From assembly GCA_903833275.1 (NCBI GenBank), contig CAILEP010000007.1, forward strand, positions 79,529-143,528: 64,000 nt of DNA, written 5' to 3'. Shown in pieces: positions 47,146 to 55,003 of this stretch. Numbering within the stretch: position 1 is the stretch's first letter; each line of letters starts with the position of its first letter. Source of the DNA: an uncultured Bdellovibrionales bacterium (GTDB lineage: Bacteria > Bdellovibrionota > Bdellovibrionia > Bdellovibrionales > UBA1609). Both the position numbers and the translations under genes were made by a program. The notes under the pieces were generated by a model. That model saw only the letters and a list, made by a program, of their open reading frames with translations, had not been told where the DNA came from and searched no databases.

Positions 47146-49044
47146 TTAGATTCCGGGCGGCAAGGGGCTGTCGGGGTTCTTCAATCGCTTTAGATAATTT
47201 TTATTCTCGATGGGTTTAGGCTTGATCTGATAATAGTCCAAATTCTGCCCAATGGTGCGAAGCGCGAGAAACGTGTAAGCATAATTTAAATACGCACAGT
47301 TTGTTTTGGTCTGCATTCGGTGCTTCGCAATTTCTTCAAGTGTAATATCAAACTCTTCGTATTTCGCCGTTCTTTTAATCGACGAACTCGCGTAACCGTT
47401 GCCGCCATTGTAGGCCATAATCGCAATGGCCGGGTCGGTTTGAAACTGATCGAACAAGCCTTTAAGTAAAAGCGAGGCCATGTAGGTCGAATTGTAAAAA
47501 AATGTTCGATCATCGAGCGGGTTAAAGACATGATTCACGACCGGAAACACATTGAATTTAATTTTCGAGCTATCGCGAATCGACATTGCGGTCATGTCGA
47601 CAATTTGCCAGGGGCCCAGCGCCGAAGTTTTAACATTGGGGTCGCTCGAGCCCGCGAGTTCGGTGGTGGGCCGTCGAGGGTCGATTACATAACTTGATTC
47701 AAGTGCTAAAATATAAGCAATTTCAGGAGTCACATCGAGCTTCTGAGCGATCGGTGTGGCCAATTGAAGGGCCTGCGGGCCATAGGTCAAGAGAGCTTGA
47801 AGTTTTTGGCTGTCGGCTTCGGCGCCGCAAGTTGTGCGATCTTTTTCTTGCCCCAGCCAAACGCGCACTAGCCGTTGAACTTCATCATCGTTCGCATGGG
47901 CGGCGAACCCGGTGGTCACCTTAAATGTGCGCGGCCATTTTTTTTCGTCAACTTCAAACGGTATCAATCGCGAGGCATCGGCGCGAACGTGAATAATCGG
48001 CACGTCGACCTTTGGGGGCGTCTTTTTCTCTTGTGAGTCAGGGTTTACTTCGTTGATGTACAAGCGCGCGCCGCTCTTAATATCGATGACCATATTGCCC
48101 GTATCGGGGTCAGCCCCCACGAGTTCGGCGGGTATTGATTTTTGATTCGAGCCAATCTGCAGGGTCTCAACTTGGCTAGCGGTTTCTTGGGTGTCGACCA
48201 TGTCGGTTCTAATATCGAGCGTATTCTTTTTTTCTTCGGGCTTGGTGTTGGGCTCGGGCACCACGAGGTGCGAATACGAATGACCGTCGACAATTGCCAC
48301 CGACGATCGAATGGCCGGTTGATCGCCTTTAATAGCTGAAAGATTTGCTAGATCAGGGTCGTTTGAGGCGGCCAGGTCTTTCGCTTTTTGCACATGCACA
48401 GTTGGGTGGGTCAATCGATACAAAATACCTACGTCAGCGAGTGAGGCCGAGAGCGCGCCTGACTTTTCTCTCACATGGCGGTGCAGGCGAATGTCGATAT
48501 CGGCACAATTTAAATCGAGGCAAGTAATATCAGTTGAAAACGTGACATCCATTTTAGCGGTCGTGGCGCTCTCAACATGGCCAGTGAGAGCGTTGCCACT
48601 TAAGGTTAACGGCACATCGAAGTTGAGGGCTTTCGGCGACACCGTGCTTTTCGAGTCAAAAACGATATCCATGGTCAAGCGAACGGGGTGGCTTTCTGTG
48701 CGAGTCGCTTTCGAGTCAAACATTGCGATCTCGACCGACTGAATGGCTTTAGCGGTTAACTTGTCAGATGTCGCGGCCACATCTTTTTGAATTTGCGAGA
48801 ATTCATTGACGGCCCCTGCCGGAGTATACGCAACCATGAGGCTCTTGGTGCCGTTATCAATCTCGATTCTTTTGGTGTCGCCAGTCGAAACTTCACCGAC
48901 GGTGAGTTGATAGAGCTGGGCTCTCGGGCTGTCGATACCCTGAAAGCGCCTTCCGCAACCGGTGCTTAAAATAACAGCAGATAGCACCGCTATGGCGGCT
49001 GGGTGTGGGTTCAGAAAAAAGCGTCGAAAACGGTTGGATTGCAT
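47146..49044 (-). CDS. Lipoprotein with C-terminal lytic transglycosylase (SLT) domain
   Basis: 632 residues from the ATG at 49044 (a GTG at 49074 would add ten residues before the signal). Lipobox SAVILSTGCG, a beta-rich N-terminal region (about 40-210), a Pro/Lys/Glu linker, then an SLT domain (about 440-600): ALESSYV with the catalytic Glu, SALGPWQIVDMTA, and MAYNGGNGYASS. Cleaves peptidoglycan glycan strands at the outer-membrane inner face. The large N-terminal part matches no family I know. Confidence 0.85.
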   Translation of the reverse strand: MQSNRFRRFFLNPHPAAIAVLSAVILSTGCGRRFQGIDSPRAQLYQLTVGEVSTGDTKRIEIDNGTKSLMVAYTPAGAVNEFSQIQKDVAATSDKLTAKAIQSVEIAMFDSKATRTESHPVRLTMDIVFDSKSTVSPKALNFDVPLTLSGNALTGHVESATTAKMDVTFSTDITCLDLNCADIDIRLHRHVREKSGALSASLADVGILYRLTHPTVHVQKAKDLAASNDPDLANLSAIKGDQPAIRSSVAIVDGHSYSHLVVPEPNTKPEEKKNTLDIRTDMVDTQETASQVETLQIGSNQKSIPAELVGADPDTGNMVIDIKSGARLYINEVNPDSQEKKTPPKVDVPIIHVRADASRLIPFEVDEKKWPRTFKVTTGFAAHANDDEVQRLVRVWLGQEKDRTTCGAEADSQKLQALLTYGPQALQLATPIAQKLDVTPEIAYILALESSYVIDPRRPTTELAGSSDPNVKTSALGPWQIVDMTAMSIRDSSKIKFNVFPVVNHVFNPLDDRTFFYNSTYMASLLLKGLFDQFQTDPAIAIMAYNGGNGYASSSIKRTAKYEEFDITLEEIAKHRMQTKTNCAYLNYAYTFLALRTIGQNLDYYQIKPKPIENKNYLKRLKNPDSPLPPGI

Positions 49045-49215
49045 CAGCCATCTAATTAGCAATTCAAAGGCCACCGGGGCCGCAAGGGGCTTGTTTTTAA
49101 CCTACTGAAATTAAAGGATAATTTCGTTTTGAACTCGGCACGATTTCTGACACTGGCCGTAAAACGACCATAATTGTCACCATTTTTGAATTATCGTGAT
49201 AGTTTTCTGAGCCTT

Positions 49216-50337
49216 ATGAAGATGACTCCGCTTAAAAGTGAACACGAGGCCCTCGGGGCTAAGATGGTCGATTTTGCCGGTTGGTTTATGCCAGTCGAGT
49301 ACTTTGGCATGCGTGCTGAAAACCTTCACGTGCGTTCGAAGGTCGGTTTGTTTGACGTTTCGCACATGGGTGAAGTTCGCGTGCGGGGCGCAAAGTCGCT
49401 CGAGACTTTGCAGTGGTTAACCACAAACGACGTTAGCAAATTGGTGAATGGCGCGGCTCAATATTCTCTTTTGCCGAATGAACAAGGTGGGGTCGTCGAC
49501 GACATCATCATCTATTGCATCGAGCAAGGCCGAGACTATTTAGTTTGTGTCAATGCCTCGAACGCTGACAAAGATTTTGCCTGGATGACCGCCAATAATC
49601 GCGGCGCTGAAATCGTCAACGAAAGTGCGCATTGGGGTCAGATCGCGGTGCAAGGGCCCAGTGGAGTCGAATTGGTGGCGCGGGTATTTTCCGATTCTAA
49701 AAATAAAAATGCGATCAAAGAAATTGCCAGTTTTCATTTTGCACCGGCTGAGTTTCAGGGTGCACTTTGCTATTTGGCGCGCACGGGTTATACCGGCGAA
49801 GACGGCTTTGAGATTTTTGTGCCGGCCGACAAGGTGGTCGCGCTTTGGCGGGCCCTTCTTGAGAAAGGCGCAGACCTTGAAGCCAAGCCTATCGGCCTTG
49901 GCGCTCGCGACACCCTTCGCACTGAAATGAAGTACAGTCTCTATGGCAACGAGATCGATGACACCACAAACCCGTTTGAGGCAGGCTTGGGCTGGGTTGT
50001 GAAGTTGGATGCCAAAGATTTTATCGGCAAGGCCAAAATCGCCGCCGTTAAGGCTCAGGGGCTCAAGCACAAGCTGGTCGGTTTTCGAATGATCGACAAA
50101 GGCATCGCCCGCCATCATTATCGAGTCGTCACAATTGACAATCGAGAGATCGGCAAGGTAACAAGTGGCACAGTTTCACCGACATCGGGCGAGACCATTG
50201 GTATTGCGTATATCGCGGCTGACTTTGCAAAAGTAGGCCAAGAGATTGCGATTGATATCAGGGGCCGAGCCGCTAAAGCCGTGATTGTTGAGACTCCGTT
50301 TATTAAGAAAGACTCACTGAAGAAAAAAGGGAGCTAG
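49216..50337 (+). CDS. gcvT: Glycine cleavage system T protein (aminomethyltransferase)
   Basis: 373 residues from ATG 49216 (an upstream TTG at 49174 adds no conserved sequence). Signatures: KMVDFAGWFMPVEY, RSKVGLFDVSHMGE, and ARTGYTGEDGFEIF. Transfers the methylene of glycine to THF. Four bases before gcvH. gcvP, which usually follows, is not in the window. The tRNA-Leu and the accessory island lie where it would be expected. No glycine riboswitch is seen upstream. Confidence 0.95.
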   Translation: MKMTPLKSEHEALGAKMVDFAGWFMPVEYFGMRAENLHVRSKVGLFDVSHMGEVRVRGAKSLETLQWLTTNDVSKLVNGAAQYSLLPNEQGGVVDDIIIYCIEQGRDYLVCVNASNADKDFAWMTANNRGAEIVNESAHWGQIAVQGPSGVELVARVFSDSKNKNAIKEIASFHFAPAEFQGALCYLARTGYTGEDGFEIFVPADKVVALWRALLEKGADLEAKPIGLGARDTLRTEMKYSLYGNEIDDTTNPFEAGLGWVVKLDAKDFIGKAKIAAVKAQGLKHKLVGFRMIDKGIARHHYRVVTIDNREIGKVTSGTVSPTSGETIGIAYIAADFAKVGQEIAIDIRGRAAKAVIVETPFIKKDSLKKKGS

Positions 50338-50341
50338 TGAA

Positions 50342-50731
50342 ATGGCCAATTATAATATCCCAGAAGATAACTACTACACCAAAGATCACGAGTGGGCTCA
50401 GGTTGATGAGAACATGTGTACTGTAGGGATCACTGAATATGCGCAAGATTCTTTGGGTGAAGTTGTTTATGTTGAGTTGCCCGAGACTGGCCAGAAAGTG
50501 ACTCAAGGCGAGCCCTTTGGTGTTGTTGAGAGCGTAAAAGCGGTGAGCGATCTCGTTTCGCCGGTTTCAGGCACCGTTATCGAAGTTAACGAAGGTGTTC
50601 TTGATGAACCTGGAGTTATCAACGATGATGCAATGAATGAAGGCTGGCTCGTGCGAATCGAAATGGATTCAGAAAAAGAACTAGCTATATTGATGCGCGC
50701 CCCAGATTATCGTAAGTTGGTAAATAAGTAG
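50342..50731 (+). CDS. gcvH: Glycine cleavage system H protein
   Basis: 129 residues with the lipoyl domain: DHEWAQVDENMCTVGITEYAQ, and FGVVESVKAVSDLVSPVSG where the Lys of ESVKA carries the lipoyl arm. Carries the aminomethyl group between P, T and L proteins. Ribosome-binding AAAGGGAG lies in the end of gcvT. Confidence 0.97.
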   Translation: MANYNIPEDNYYTKDHEWAQVDENMCTVGITEYAQDSLGEVVYVELPETGQKVTQGEPFGVVESVKAVSDLVSPVSGTVIEVNEGVLDEPGVINDDAMNEGWLVRIEMDSEKELAILMRAPDYRKLVNK

Positions 50732-50774
50732 TTTTTGTTTTTTGTTTCGATATTGTTTTTTGAAAATTAAATGT

Positions 50775-50859
50775 GCCCGGGTGGTGAAATTGGCAGACAC
50801 GCCAGACTTAGGATCTGGTGCCGAAAGGTGTGCAGGTTCAAGTCCTGTCCCGGGTACCA
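50775..50859 (+). tRNA. tRNA-Leu (anticodon TAG), CCA encoded
   Basis: Acceptor GCCCGGG/CCCGGGT (with a terminal G-U pair), anticodon stem CCAGA/TCTGG with loop CTTAGGA (anticodon TAG at 50809-50811), a variable arm as in type II tRNAs, T arm GCAGG-TTCAAGT-CCTGT and an encoded CCA end. It reads CUN/CUA leucine codons. An accessory island follows. Confidence 0.96.
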
Positions 50860-50860
50860 A

Positions 50861-50894
50861 AATAAAAAAGCAGGTGAAAGCCTGCTTTTTTATT
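50861..50894 (+). terminator. Rho-independent terminator after tRNA-Leu
   Basis: AATAAAAAAGCAGG (50861-50874) pairs perfectly with CCTGCTTTTTTATT (50881-50894), loop TGAAAG. The GC core plus T-run makes a strong terminator, usable in both directions. Confidence 0.88.
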
Positions 50895-50902
50895 TTGGGG
50901 CA

Positions 50903-51060
50903 CGGGACAGGACTTGAAACGAGAGAGCGGCCGTGTCGGATTCGACCAAAGGGAGAATTCGAAACGGCAAGTCAGACAGGATGTGTGACTTAGCGAACGC
51001 GGGGAGGCCACGCAGTCGAGTGGGACAGCGAAGCGTGGGGCCCGGGCAAAACCAATTACT
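50903..51060. other. Post-tRNA intergenic sequence with an inverted copy of the tRNA T-arm
   Basis: CGGGACAGGACTTGAA (50903-50918) is the exact reverse complement of TTCAAGTCCTGTCCCG in the tRNA-Leu (50837-50852). The rest to 51060 is non-coding with no recognised element. It marks the edge of the accessory region. Confidence 0.6.
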
Positions 51061-51070
51061 GTCGGATAAG

Positions 51071-51463
51071 CTATAAACTTACAAGTTTTTCAAATAGCTT
51101 CGCGAAGTCGTCTTTCGACATCCTGTGGTCGGCGATCGCGACCATTGCCTCATATAGTTCTTCGTGTTCACTTAAGATTTCATGGCCATTAATCGCCAGA
51201 AACGTAAGTGCCACGTCAAGTGCGGTTCGTTTGTTGCCATCGACAAATGCTTGCAATTCTGCAATATGAAAAGCATATGCCGCTGCCTTTTAAAAAATCG
51301 TTGGATAAAGATCTACACCGTCAAAAGTAGCTTTCGGTACCTGTACTGCGGCCTCAAGGCCGCCTTGATTGCGGATGCCATCAGAGCCGCCAAATTCTTT
51401 TAGCTGTCTCTTGTGGATCTCTAGTACGACTTCAAGTGAAATAAAAAGCGTTTCACTGGCCAT
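51071..51463 (-). pseudogene. doc-type (Fic) toxin, inactivated by one nonsense codon
   Basis: The frame from ATG 51463 encodes a complete Doc-like protein of 130 residues: FGGSDGIRNQGGLEAA (about 24-39), then TAA at 51292-51290 (codon 58), where Doc proteins have Glu in the IFEKAAAYAFH segment, then the intact Fic core FVDGNKRTA and the C-terminus. A single base change would restore it. The downstream piece could restart at an internal Met (51256). Doc normally phosphorylates EF-Tu. It starts two bases after the antitoxin stop, so it is a broken toxin of an antitoxin-toxin operon. Confidence 0.85.
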
Positions 51464-51465
51464 AT

Positions 51466-51696
51466 TTACTTCGCGAGTTTTTTAAATACATTCTTTTGAG
51501 TTTGACGAATTTTATCGCTCGCTTCTAGCGCCAGGCGGTCGACTTCTTTTTGGCTCATGAGTTCGAGAACGATCTTACGACCCTCGATAGAAACTTTAAA
51601 TGTACTGTCGCTATTTGCGTCGACAAGACCCAAAATAGTCTTATCGAGTACCACAGCTTGGGTATTGCCCACTTTTGTCAATTTTTTAGCGATCAT
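51466..51696 (-). CDS. AbrB/MazE-type antitoxin
   Basis: 76 residues from ATG 51696 (GAGGA upstream). KLTKVGNTQAVVLDKTILGLV (written in part) is the swapped-hairpin AbrB DNA-binding fold, with a C-terminal helix that would bind the toxin. It pairs with the broken doc gene immediately downstream, so it has outlived its toxin. A decayed copy of its middle part lies at 56208-56274. Confidence 0.8.
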   Translation of the reverse strand: MIAKKLTKVGNTQAVVLDKTILGLVDANSDSTFKVSIEGRKIVLELMSQKEVDRLALEASDKIRQTQKNVFKKLAK

Positions 51697-51715
51697 TTTA
51701 GAGTCCTCTATAAAT

Positions 51716-51751
51716 CTACCATTAGTATACCAATGGTAGACCAAAAATCAA
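51716..51751 (-). promoter_or_regulatory. Promoter and operator of the antitoxin-doc operon
   Basis: On the minus strand TTGATT (51751-51746) and TATACT (51729-51724) are 16 bases apart. The -10 box sits in the centre of a perfect inverted repeat CTACCATT...AATGGTAG (51716-51739), a natural operator for autoregulation by the antitoxin. Confidence 0.7.
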
Positions 51752-51857
51752 CAGAAATTTAGCTGTGATTGGTCTCATCGGGCATGTGTCGATTGAAGTC
51801 ATTAATCTTATACTCTAGGCCTCCTAATATTGGCCGTTGCTGCCTTGCCCTTGCGAA

Positions 51858-51955
51858 ACGCCAGCCCCGCAGCGCCAAACCTCGGCACCCGCCATTGAAT
51901 TGGGTATTCTATAGCCCACGCCAATGGTTCGCTAACTATAGGGCCTCGGGTACCA
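51858..51955 (+). repeat. Direct repeat, copy 1 (left of the HigBA cassette)
   Basis: About 98 bp matching 52648-52742 with roughly 85-90 percent identity by eye, from GCCAGCCCCGC to CCTCGGGTACCA. Both copies can fold partly (CCATTG...CAATGG). No start or stop pattern suggests a gene in 51745-52059. Confidence 0.75.
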
Positions 51956-52033
51956 AAAAATCCCTAATAAATTCATCAGCATTTTTGAGAGCTCTCAACA
52001 AGACTTGAACTCTCAACTATTGCCTTGCAAATG

Positions 52034-52051
52034 TGTCCAATATAATGGACA
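52034..52051 (+). promoter_or_regulatory. Operator and -10 box of the HigBA operon
   Basis: TGTCCA-ATATAA-TGGACA is a perfect inverted repeat whose spacer overlaps the -10 hexamer TATAAT (52041-52046). A -35-like TTGCCT is 15 bases upstream. The expected mRNA start is a few bases before the toxin ATG. Confidence 0.7.
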
Positions 52052-52059
52052 ATCAATTA

Positions 52060-52344
52060 ATGGCCTTTGAAATTCGAACATTGGTTGAATACGAAGTTTG
52101 GTACAAGAATCTAGATTATTTGGTGCGGGCCCAAATTGAAAAGAGGCTCTCTTCGATCAAGAACGAAGGCCATTTTGGTAAAACGCGCCACTTAGAAGCT
52201 GGGCTTTGTGAAATTAAGTTCAACAACGGGTTGCGGATTTACTTTTATAGGTCAGGCCAAAACGAAATTACCCTTGTGCTTGGAGGCACTAAACATGGAC
52301 AAAACAAAGACATCGAAAAAGCAAAAAAGATTTTCTATCGATGA
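52060..52344 (+). CDS. HigB-type (RelE superfamily) toxin
   Basis: 94 residues from ATG 52060 (in-frame GTG 52033 and ATG 52045 overlap the operator). Pattern FEIRTLVEYEVWYKNLDY...RLSSIKNEGHFGKTRHLEAGLCEIKF..GLRIYFYR...LVLGGTKHGQNKDIEKAKKI is the phage-derived addiction-module killer type. Probably a ribosome-dependent mRNA nuclease. Its 3' end overlaps the antitoxin gene by 50 bases. Confidence 0.85.
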   Translation: MAFEIRTLVEYEVWYKNLDYLVRAQIEKRLSSIKNEGHFGKTRHLEAGLCEIKFNNGLRIYFYRSGQNEITLVLGGTKHGQNKDIEKAKKIFYR

Positions 52345-52627
52345 TGTGCCGGTTGTTAAGACAGGCACAAAATCAAATAGCAAGCCTCATGACCCTGATG
52401 CCAGACTCAGAGACTTGAACTTCATTGCCAAGGCATTGGCTCAAGCTATCGTCATAGGCGACAAAAAAGCTTTTTTAGAAGTATTGGGGGCTCACCTTAA
52501 ATCAAAGAATATCTCTGAAATGGAGCGTAAGACCAAAATTAAACGAAGCACGATTTACGCTGCCATAGAAAAGGACGCCAACCCAACCTTAGATACGATA
52601 ATTAATTTAATCCAAAAAAGTGCTTAA
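52295..52627 (+). CDS. HigA-type helix-turn-helix antitoxin
   Basis: 110 residues from ATG 52295 with TGGAGG 8 bases upstream (the longer frame lies within the toxin). Basic, disordered N-terminus, then RDLNFIAKALAQAIVIGDKKAFLEVL and an HTH (KTKIKRSTIYAAIEKDANPTLDTIINLI). Toxin-first order is typical of higBA. It should bind the TGTCCA-N6-TGGACA site. Confidence 0.85.
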   Translation: MDKTKTSKKQKRFSIDDVPVVKTGTKSNSKPHDPDARLRDLNFIAKALAQAIVIGDKKAFLEVLGAHLKSKNISEMERKTKIKRSTIYAAIEKDANPTLDTIINLIQKSA

Positions 52628-52647
52628 TTTGCGACTGCGTTTCTTTG

Positions 52648-52742
52648 CCAGCCCCGCAACTCCTAGCCTCGGCACCCGCCATTGAGTTCGGTATTCTTCA
52701 GCCCACACCAATGGTTCGCTAACTATGGGGCCTCGGGTACCA
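52648..52742 (+). repeat. Direct repeat, copy 2 (right of the HigBA cassette)
   Basis: Same element as 51858-51955, starting 20 bases after the antitoxin stop. The two copies frame the toxin-antitoxin pair as a cassette. Confidence 0.75.
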
Positions 52743-52745
52743 TAA

Positions 52746-52807
52746 CAAAATCGGCTTCGCCGATTTTGCAGATATCGGATATCGGATATCTGATATCGCG
52801 ATATCAG
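52746..52807. repeat. Hairpin plus tandem GATATC array
   Basis: CAAAATCGGC-TTC-GCCGATTTTG (52746-52768) is a perfect 10-bp hairpin. It is followed by five GATATC hexamers at 52771, 52778, 52785, 52792 and 52800, the last two inside the 18-bp palindrome CTGATATCGCGATATCAG (52790-52807). It lies after the HigBA pair and before the convergent secreted-protein gene, so it could terminate either. Confidence 0.7.
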
Positions 52808-52843
52808 ATAACGAAAAAACACAGCCTAAAAGTATTTTTAAAT

Positions 52844-53323
52844 TCACAGCCAGTACGGCTCGAATTCTTTTTTCGACAATTGCTTGTGGATTTTTCGTAT
52901 ATGAGGATCGGGGTCCTCGACCATAATCATTTTAGGTTGTAGTGACATATCGTCATCGATCGTAAGCCACGCACTGAATTCAAGCTTCAAATAATTTTTA
53001 AAAATAAAATGTACGTCGTAACCAGCCGACTGCGATTCGGGGATTGCAAAAACCAAAATTGGCTGACTAAAAAGCTTTTTAAATTTTTTTTCGCTTATTA
53101 ATCCATCGGCATTAATTGGCGGCATGGGCCCCTTGCCGTTTATGGCTTCGGTTAAAATTTTTCGTAAACTTTTAGTTTGATATGAAGATTTCAAGCATAG
53201 CAGAAGATCGTTTTTTATCGAAGCGGGTTTGTGTACGCACCATGGGTCTGGCGGAAAAGTTTTCGTCGGCTTTTCTTGGGGCCAGGCCAATGATGCCATA
53301 AGAATAAATTGAATGAAAAGCAC
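52844..53323 (-). CDS. Unknown small secreted protein
   Basis: 159 residues: short signal peptide (about 1-16, cut near SLAWP), two Cys (WCVHKP and LLCLK) that could form a disulfide, and no family I recognise. It begins 7 bases after the SLT gene, so both are likely one transcript and may act together on the cell wall. Confidence 0.6.
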   Translation of the reverse strand: MLFIQFILMASLAWPQEKPTKTFPPDPWCVHKPASIKNDLLLCLKSSYQTKSLRKILTEAINGKGPMPPINADGLISEKKFKKLFSQPILVFAIPESQSAGYDVHFIFKNYLKLEFSAWLTIDDDMSLQPKMIMVEDPDPHIRKIHKQLSKKEFEPYWL

Positions 53324-53330
53324 GGTTTTC

Positions 53331-53933
53331 TTAACCTTTAATTAGAATATGACGGCCATGAATCGTCACCCAGTGTGCACCAGTTGTGGCATCGCCACCC
53401 TGATTGTTTTTTGATTTCGGATTGGCCTTTGATTTTTTATTAAACTCTGCTTCATAATTGAGAACATTCGTGACGTAATCTCGAGTTTCTCTAGCGCCCT
53501 TTTCGCTAGCGCCGGCATCTTCTAGGTATTTCTGTACGGCAGCCCAATTCGTTGGGTCATCACCATTTTCTTTGGCAATGGCTTGGGCTCTAGCGATTCG
53601 ACCCTCGCCAGCATTGTAGGCGGCTAGAGTGAATCTTTTGCGCTCATCGTTTGAGGCGCTAGTCTTGAGACCAATTGCCCGAGCCTTTCTTTTCTCAATC
53701 TGAAAAAGCCCAGCGGCGCCGACATTGCCCCGCTTGCCCGCCATTTGCCCAAAACTACTTTCTCTTGCATAAATTGCTTCTAGAGTGTGAACGTCTAAAG
53801 CATCAGAATTGTCAAAATGCTTTGAAGCGTTCTCGAGCGCGATTCGAACGGCAGGGGTCTCTCGTTTTAGCCAAGAAGTAATATTGGCGGTTGTTCTCGA
53901 TTGATTTATCAAATTATTTTTCCGAAAGCGCAA
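53331..53933 (-). CDS. SLT-type lytic transglycosylase, possibly N-terminally truncated
   Basis: 200 residues from a TTG start. LEAIYARESSFGQMAGKRGNVGAAGLFQIEKRKA has the catalytic Glu and GAAGLFQI motif, and LAAYNAGEGRIARAQ is the second signature. The type resembles phage or conjugation-linked muramidases. There is no signal peptide, unusual for this class, so the 5' end may have been lost. Located in the AT-richer island. Confidence 0.7.
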   Translation of the reverse strand: MRFRKNNLINQSRTTANITSWLKRETPAVRIALENASKHFDNSDALDVHTLEAIYARESSFGQMAGKRGNVGAAGLFQIEKRKARAIGLKTSASNDERKRFTLAAYNAGEGRIARAQAIAKENGDDPTNWAAVQKYLEDAGASEKGARETRDYVTNVLNYEAEFNKKSKANPKSKNNQGGDATTGAHWVTIHGRHILIKG

Positions 53934-54155
53934 TTTTCATTCCATTTTTTATTTAATTTACCTAATGATATTTTAATAGACAAATAATTTTCTAAAATCC
54001 GGAATTGACCGCATTTTGGATTATTTCTTATCGATGGCCGGACGCCCGCCCTGACCATAAATGCAGCCATCTAAAACATTTCGATTTTAAAGGGTCTGAC
54101 TTCAAGGGTCGGTTATAATCACTCTGCGCTTCATTGCCAAAAAGGGCATACAGAA
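53934..54155. other. AT-rich intergenic stretch
   Basis: 222 bp between two minus-strand genes with no start, hairpin or family resemblance that I can support. It should hold the promoter of the SLT gene. Confidence 0.4.
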
Positions 54156-54410
54156 CTAACTAAGTTTTTTAATTTTACGCTCTAAAGTTTCAACCCGCTC
54201 TTCTAAATCTGGCGCGACACGAGCCTCTCGCAAGGTTCTATTAATCAATGATTGATACTTGTCGCCCGTTTTACTTGCTTTCTTTCTGTAAGAGTCAAGA
54301 ACGTCTTGGTCGACCATTATAGTAATACGCTCTTTTACGTTTTTGGGCTCAAAAGCATCATCGGGTATTTCAACCTTTCCGTAACTAATTTTTTTAATCT
54401 TGGTACTCAT
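54156..54410 (-). CDS. CopG/BrnA-like antitoxin
   Basis: 84 residues. PDDAFEPKNVKERITIMVDQDVLDSYRKKASKTGDKYQSLINRTLREA is the ribbon-helix-helix DNA-binding pattern of BrnA-type antitoxins, followed by a short coiled coil. The usual BrnT toxin is absent. Instead the remains of a DUF4160 gene lie directly upstream, overlapping its start by 17 bases. Confidence 0.75.
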   Translation of the reverse strand: MSTKIKKISYGKVEIPDDAFEPKNVKERITIMVDQDVLDSYRKKASKTGDKYQSLINRTLREARVAPDLEERVETLERKIKKLS

Positions 54411-54628
54411 CCCATGCCTCCTTAAGTCGGCTTTTTCTTTTTTCTAAGTAATCTTTAATTTGCTTAAGCGTTTTTTTGTGAGAATCCAAAACTTTCGATA
54501 CACTCTAGGGTTTGAATGTCAAACTTCGCTCCAGCGTCGGGTCCGACTACATGCACATGCGCTGGTGCGTGATCCTTCGGCTATATCATAACTCTGAATT
54601 TCCATATCCTGAAGATCGTCGGCGCAAT
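54394..54628 (-). pseudogene. DUF4160-family gene remnant
   Basis: Reading from 54628 gives APTIFRIWKFRVMI, then TAG (54583-54581), then PKDHAPAHVHVVGPDAGAKF and DIQTLECIESFGFSQK, then a frameshift in an A-run, then KKTLKQIKDYLEKRKS...EAWDEYQD. That is a DUF4160 protein in pieces. The likely start codon reads ATT instead of ATG. So three lesions: start, nonsense and frameshift. DUF4160 genes often sit in toxin-antitoxin-like pairs. Confidence 0.75.
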
Positions 54629-54663
54629 TCCTATAATATACATATTTTATATGTATATGTAAA

Positions 54664-54972
54664 ATGCATTTTAGGGCTCAACTTGGCATTCCAATTGAAC
54701 TTGATATTTTTTACCAAAGCGCATTTGTCAGAGCTGTAACTATCAAGATTTTCAATTTTTATGGGTCATATGACAATTTCGAGAAAAGGCTGAAGCAGTC
54801 TAAAGATCTTCGTGAAATATGGTTGGCGGCGGCTGAAGCAACTACGGGTAAGGTACTATCTCAAGAGGTAAATTCAGCGGAGTTCGTCGAACAACCCGAG
54901 ATATTCACCTATGTTTGTATTGCACTCGTTTGGCCAGCCAATCTCAACTTCGTCGTTACAAAAATACCTTGA
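54664..54972 (+). other. Open frame of doubtful status before the AAA ATPase
   Basis: A 102-codon frame with no recognised family and no ribosome-binding site. The second half reads better in another frame (from 54911), so it may be a decayed gene or chance. It occupies most of the 375-bp gap between the DUF4160 remnant and the ATPase gene. Confidence 0.25.
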
Positions 54973-54996
54973 AAATCTGCCATTCAATGGTACAAT
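54969..54996 (+). promoter_or_regulatory. Promoter of the AAA ATPase gene (leaderless)
   Basis: TTGAAA (54969-54974) and TACAAT (54991-54996) with a 16-base spacer. A start 7 bases after the -10 falls on or beside the ATG at 55004, predicting a leaderless mRNA; no Shine-Dalgarno is present. Confidence 0.5.
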
Positions 54997-55003
54997 TTCA
55001 AGT

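Noticed and set aside
49075..49215. Glycine riboswitch before gcvT
   Set aside because: The conserved GGAGAG-type core and paired aptamers are not visible.
51858..52742. Integron attC sites around the HigBA pair
   Set aside because: The repeats lack paired RYYYAAC/GTTRRRY ends, and no integrase is in the window.
52771..52807. CRISPR array
   Set aside because: The repeat unit is only 6-8 bases with no spacers.
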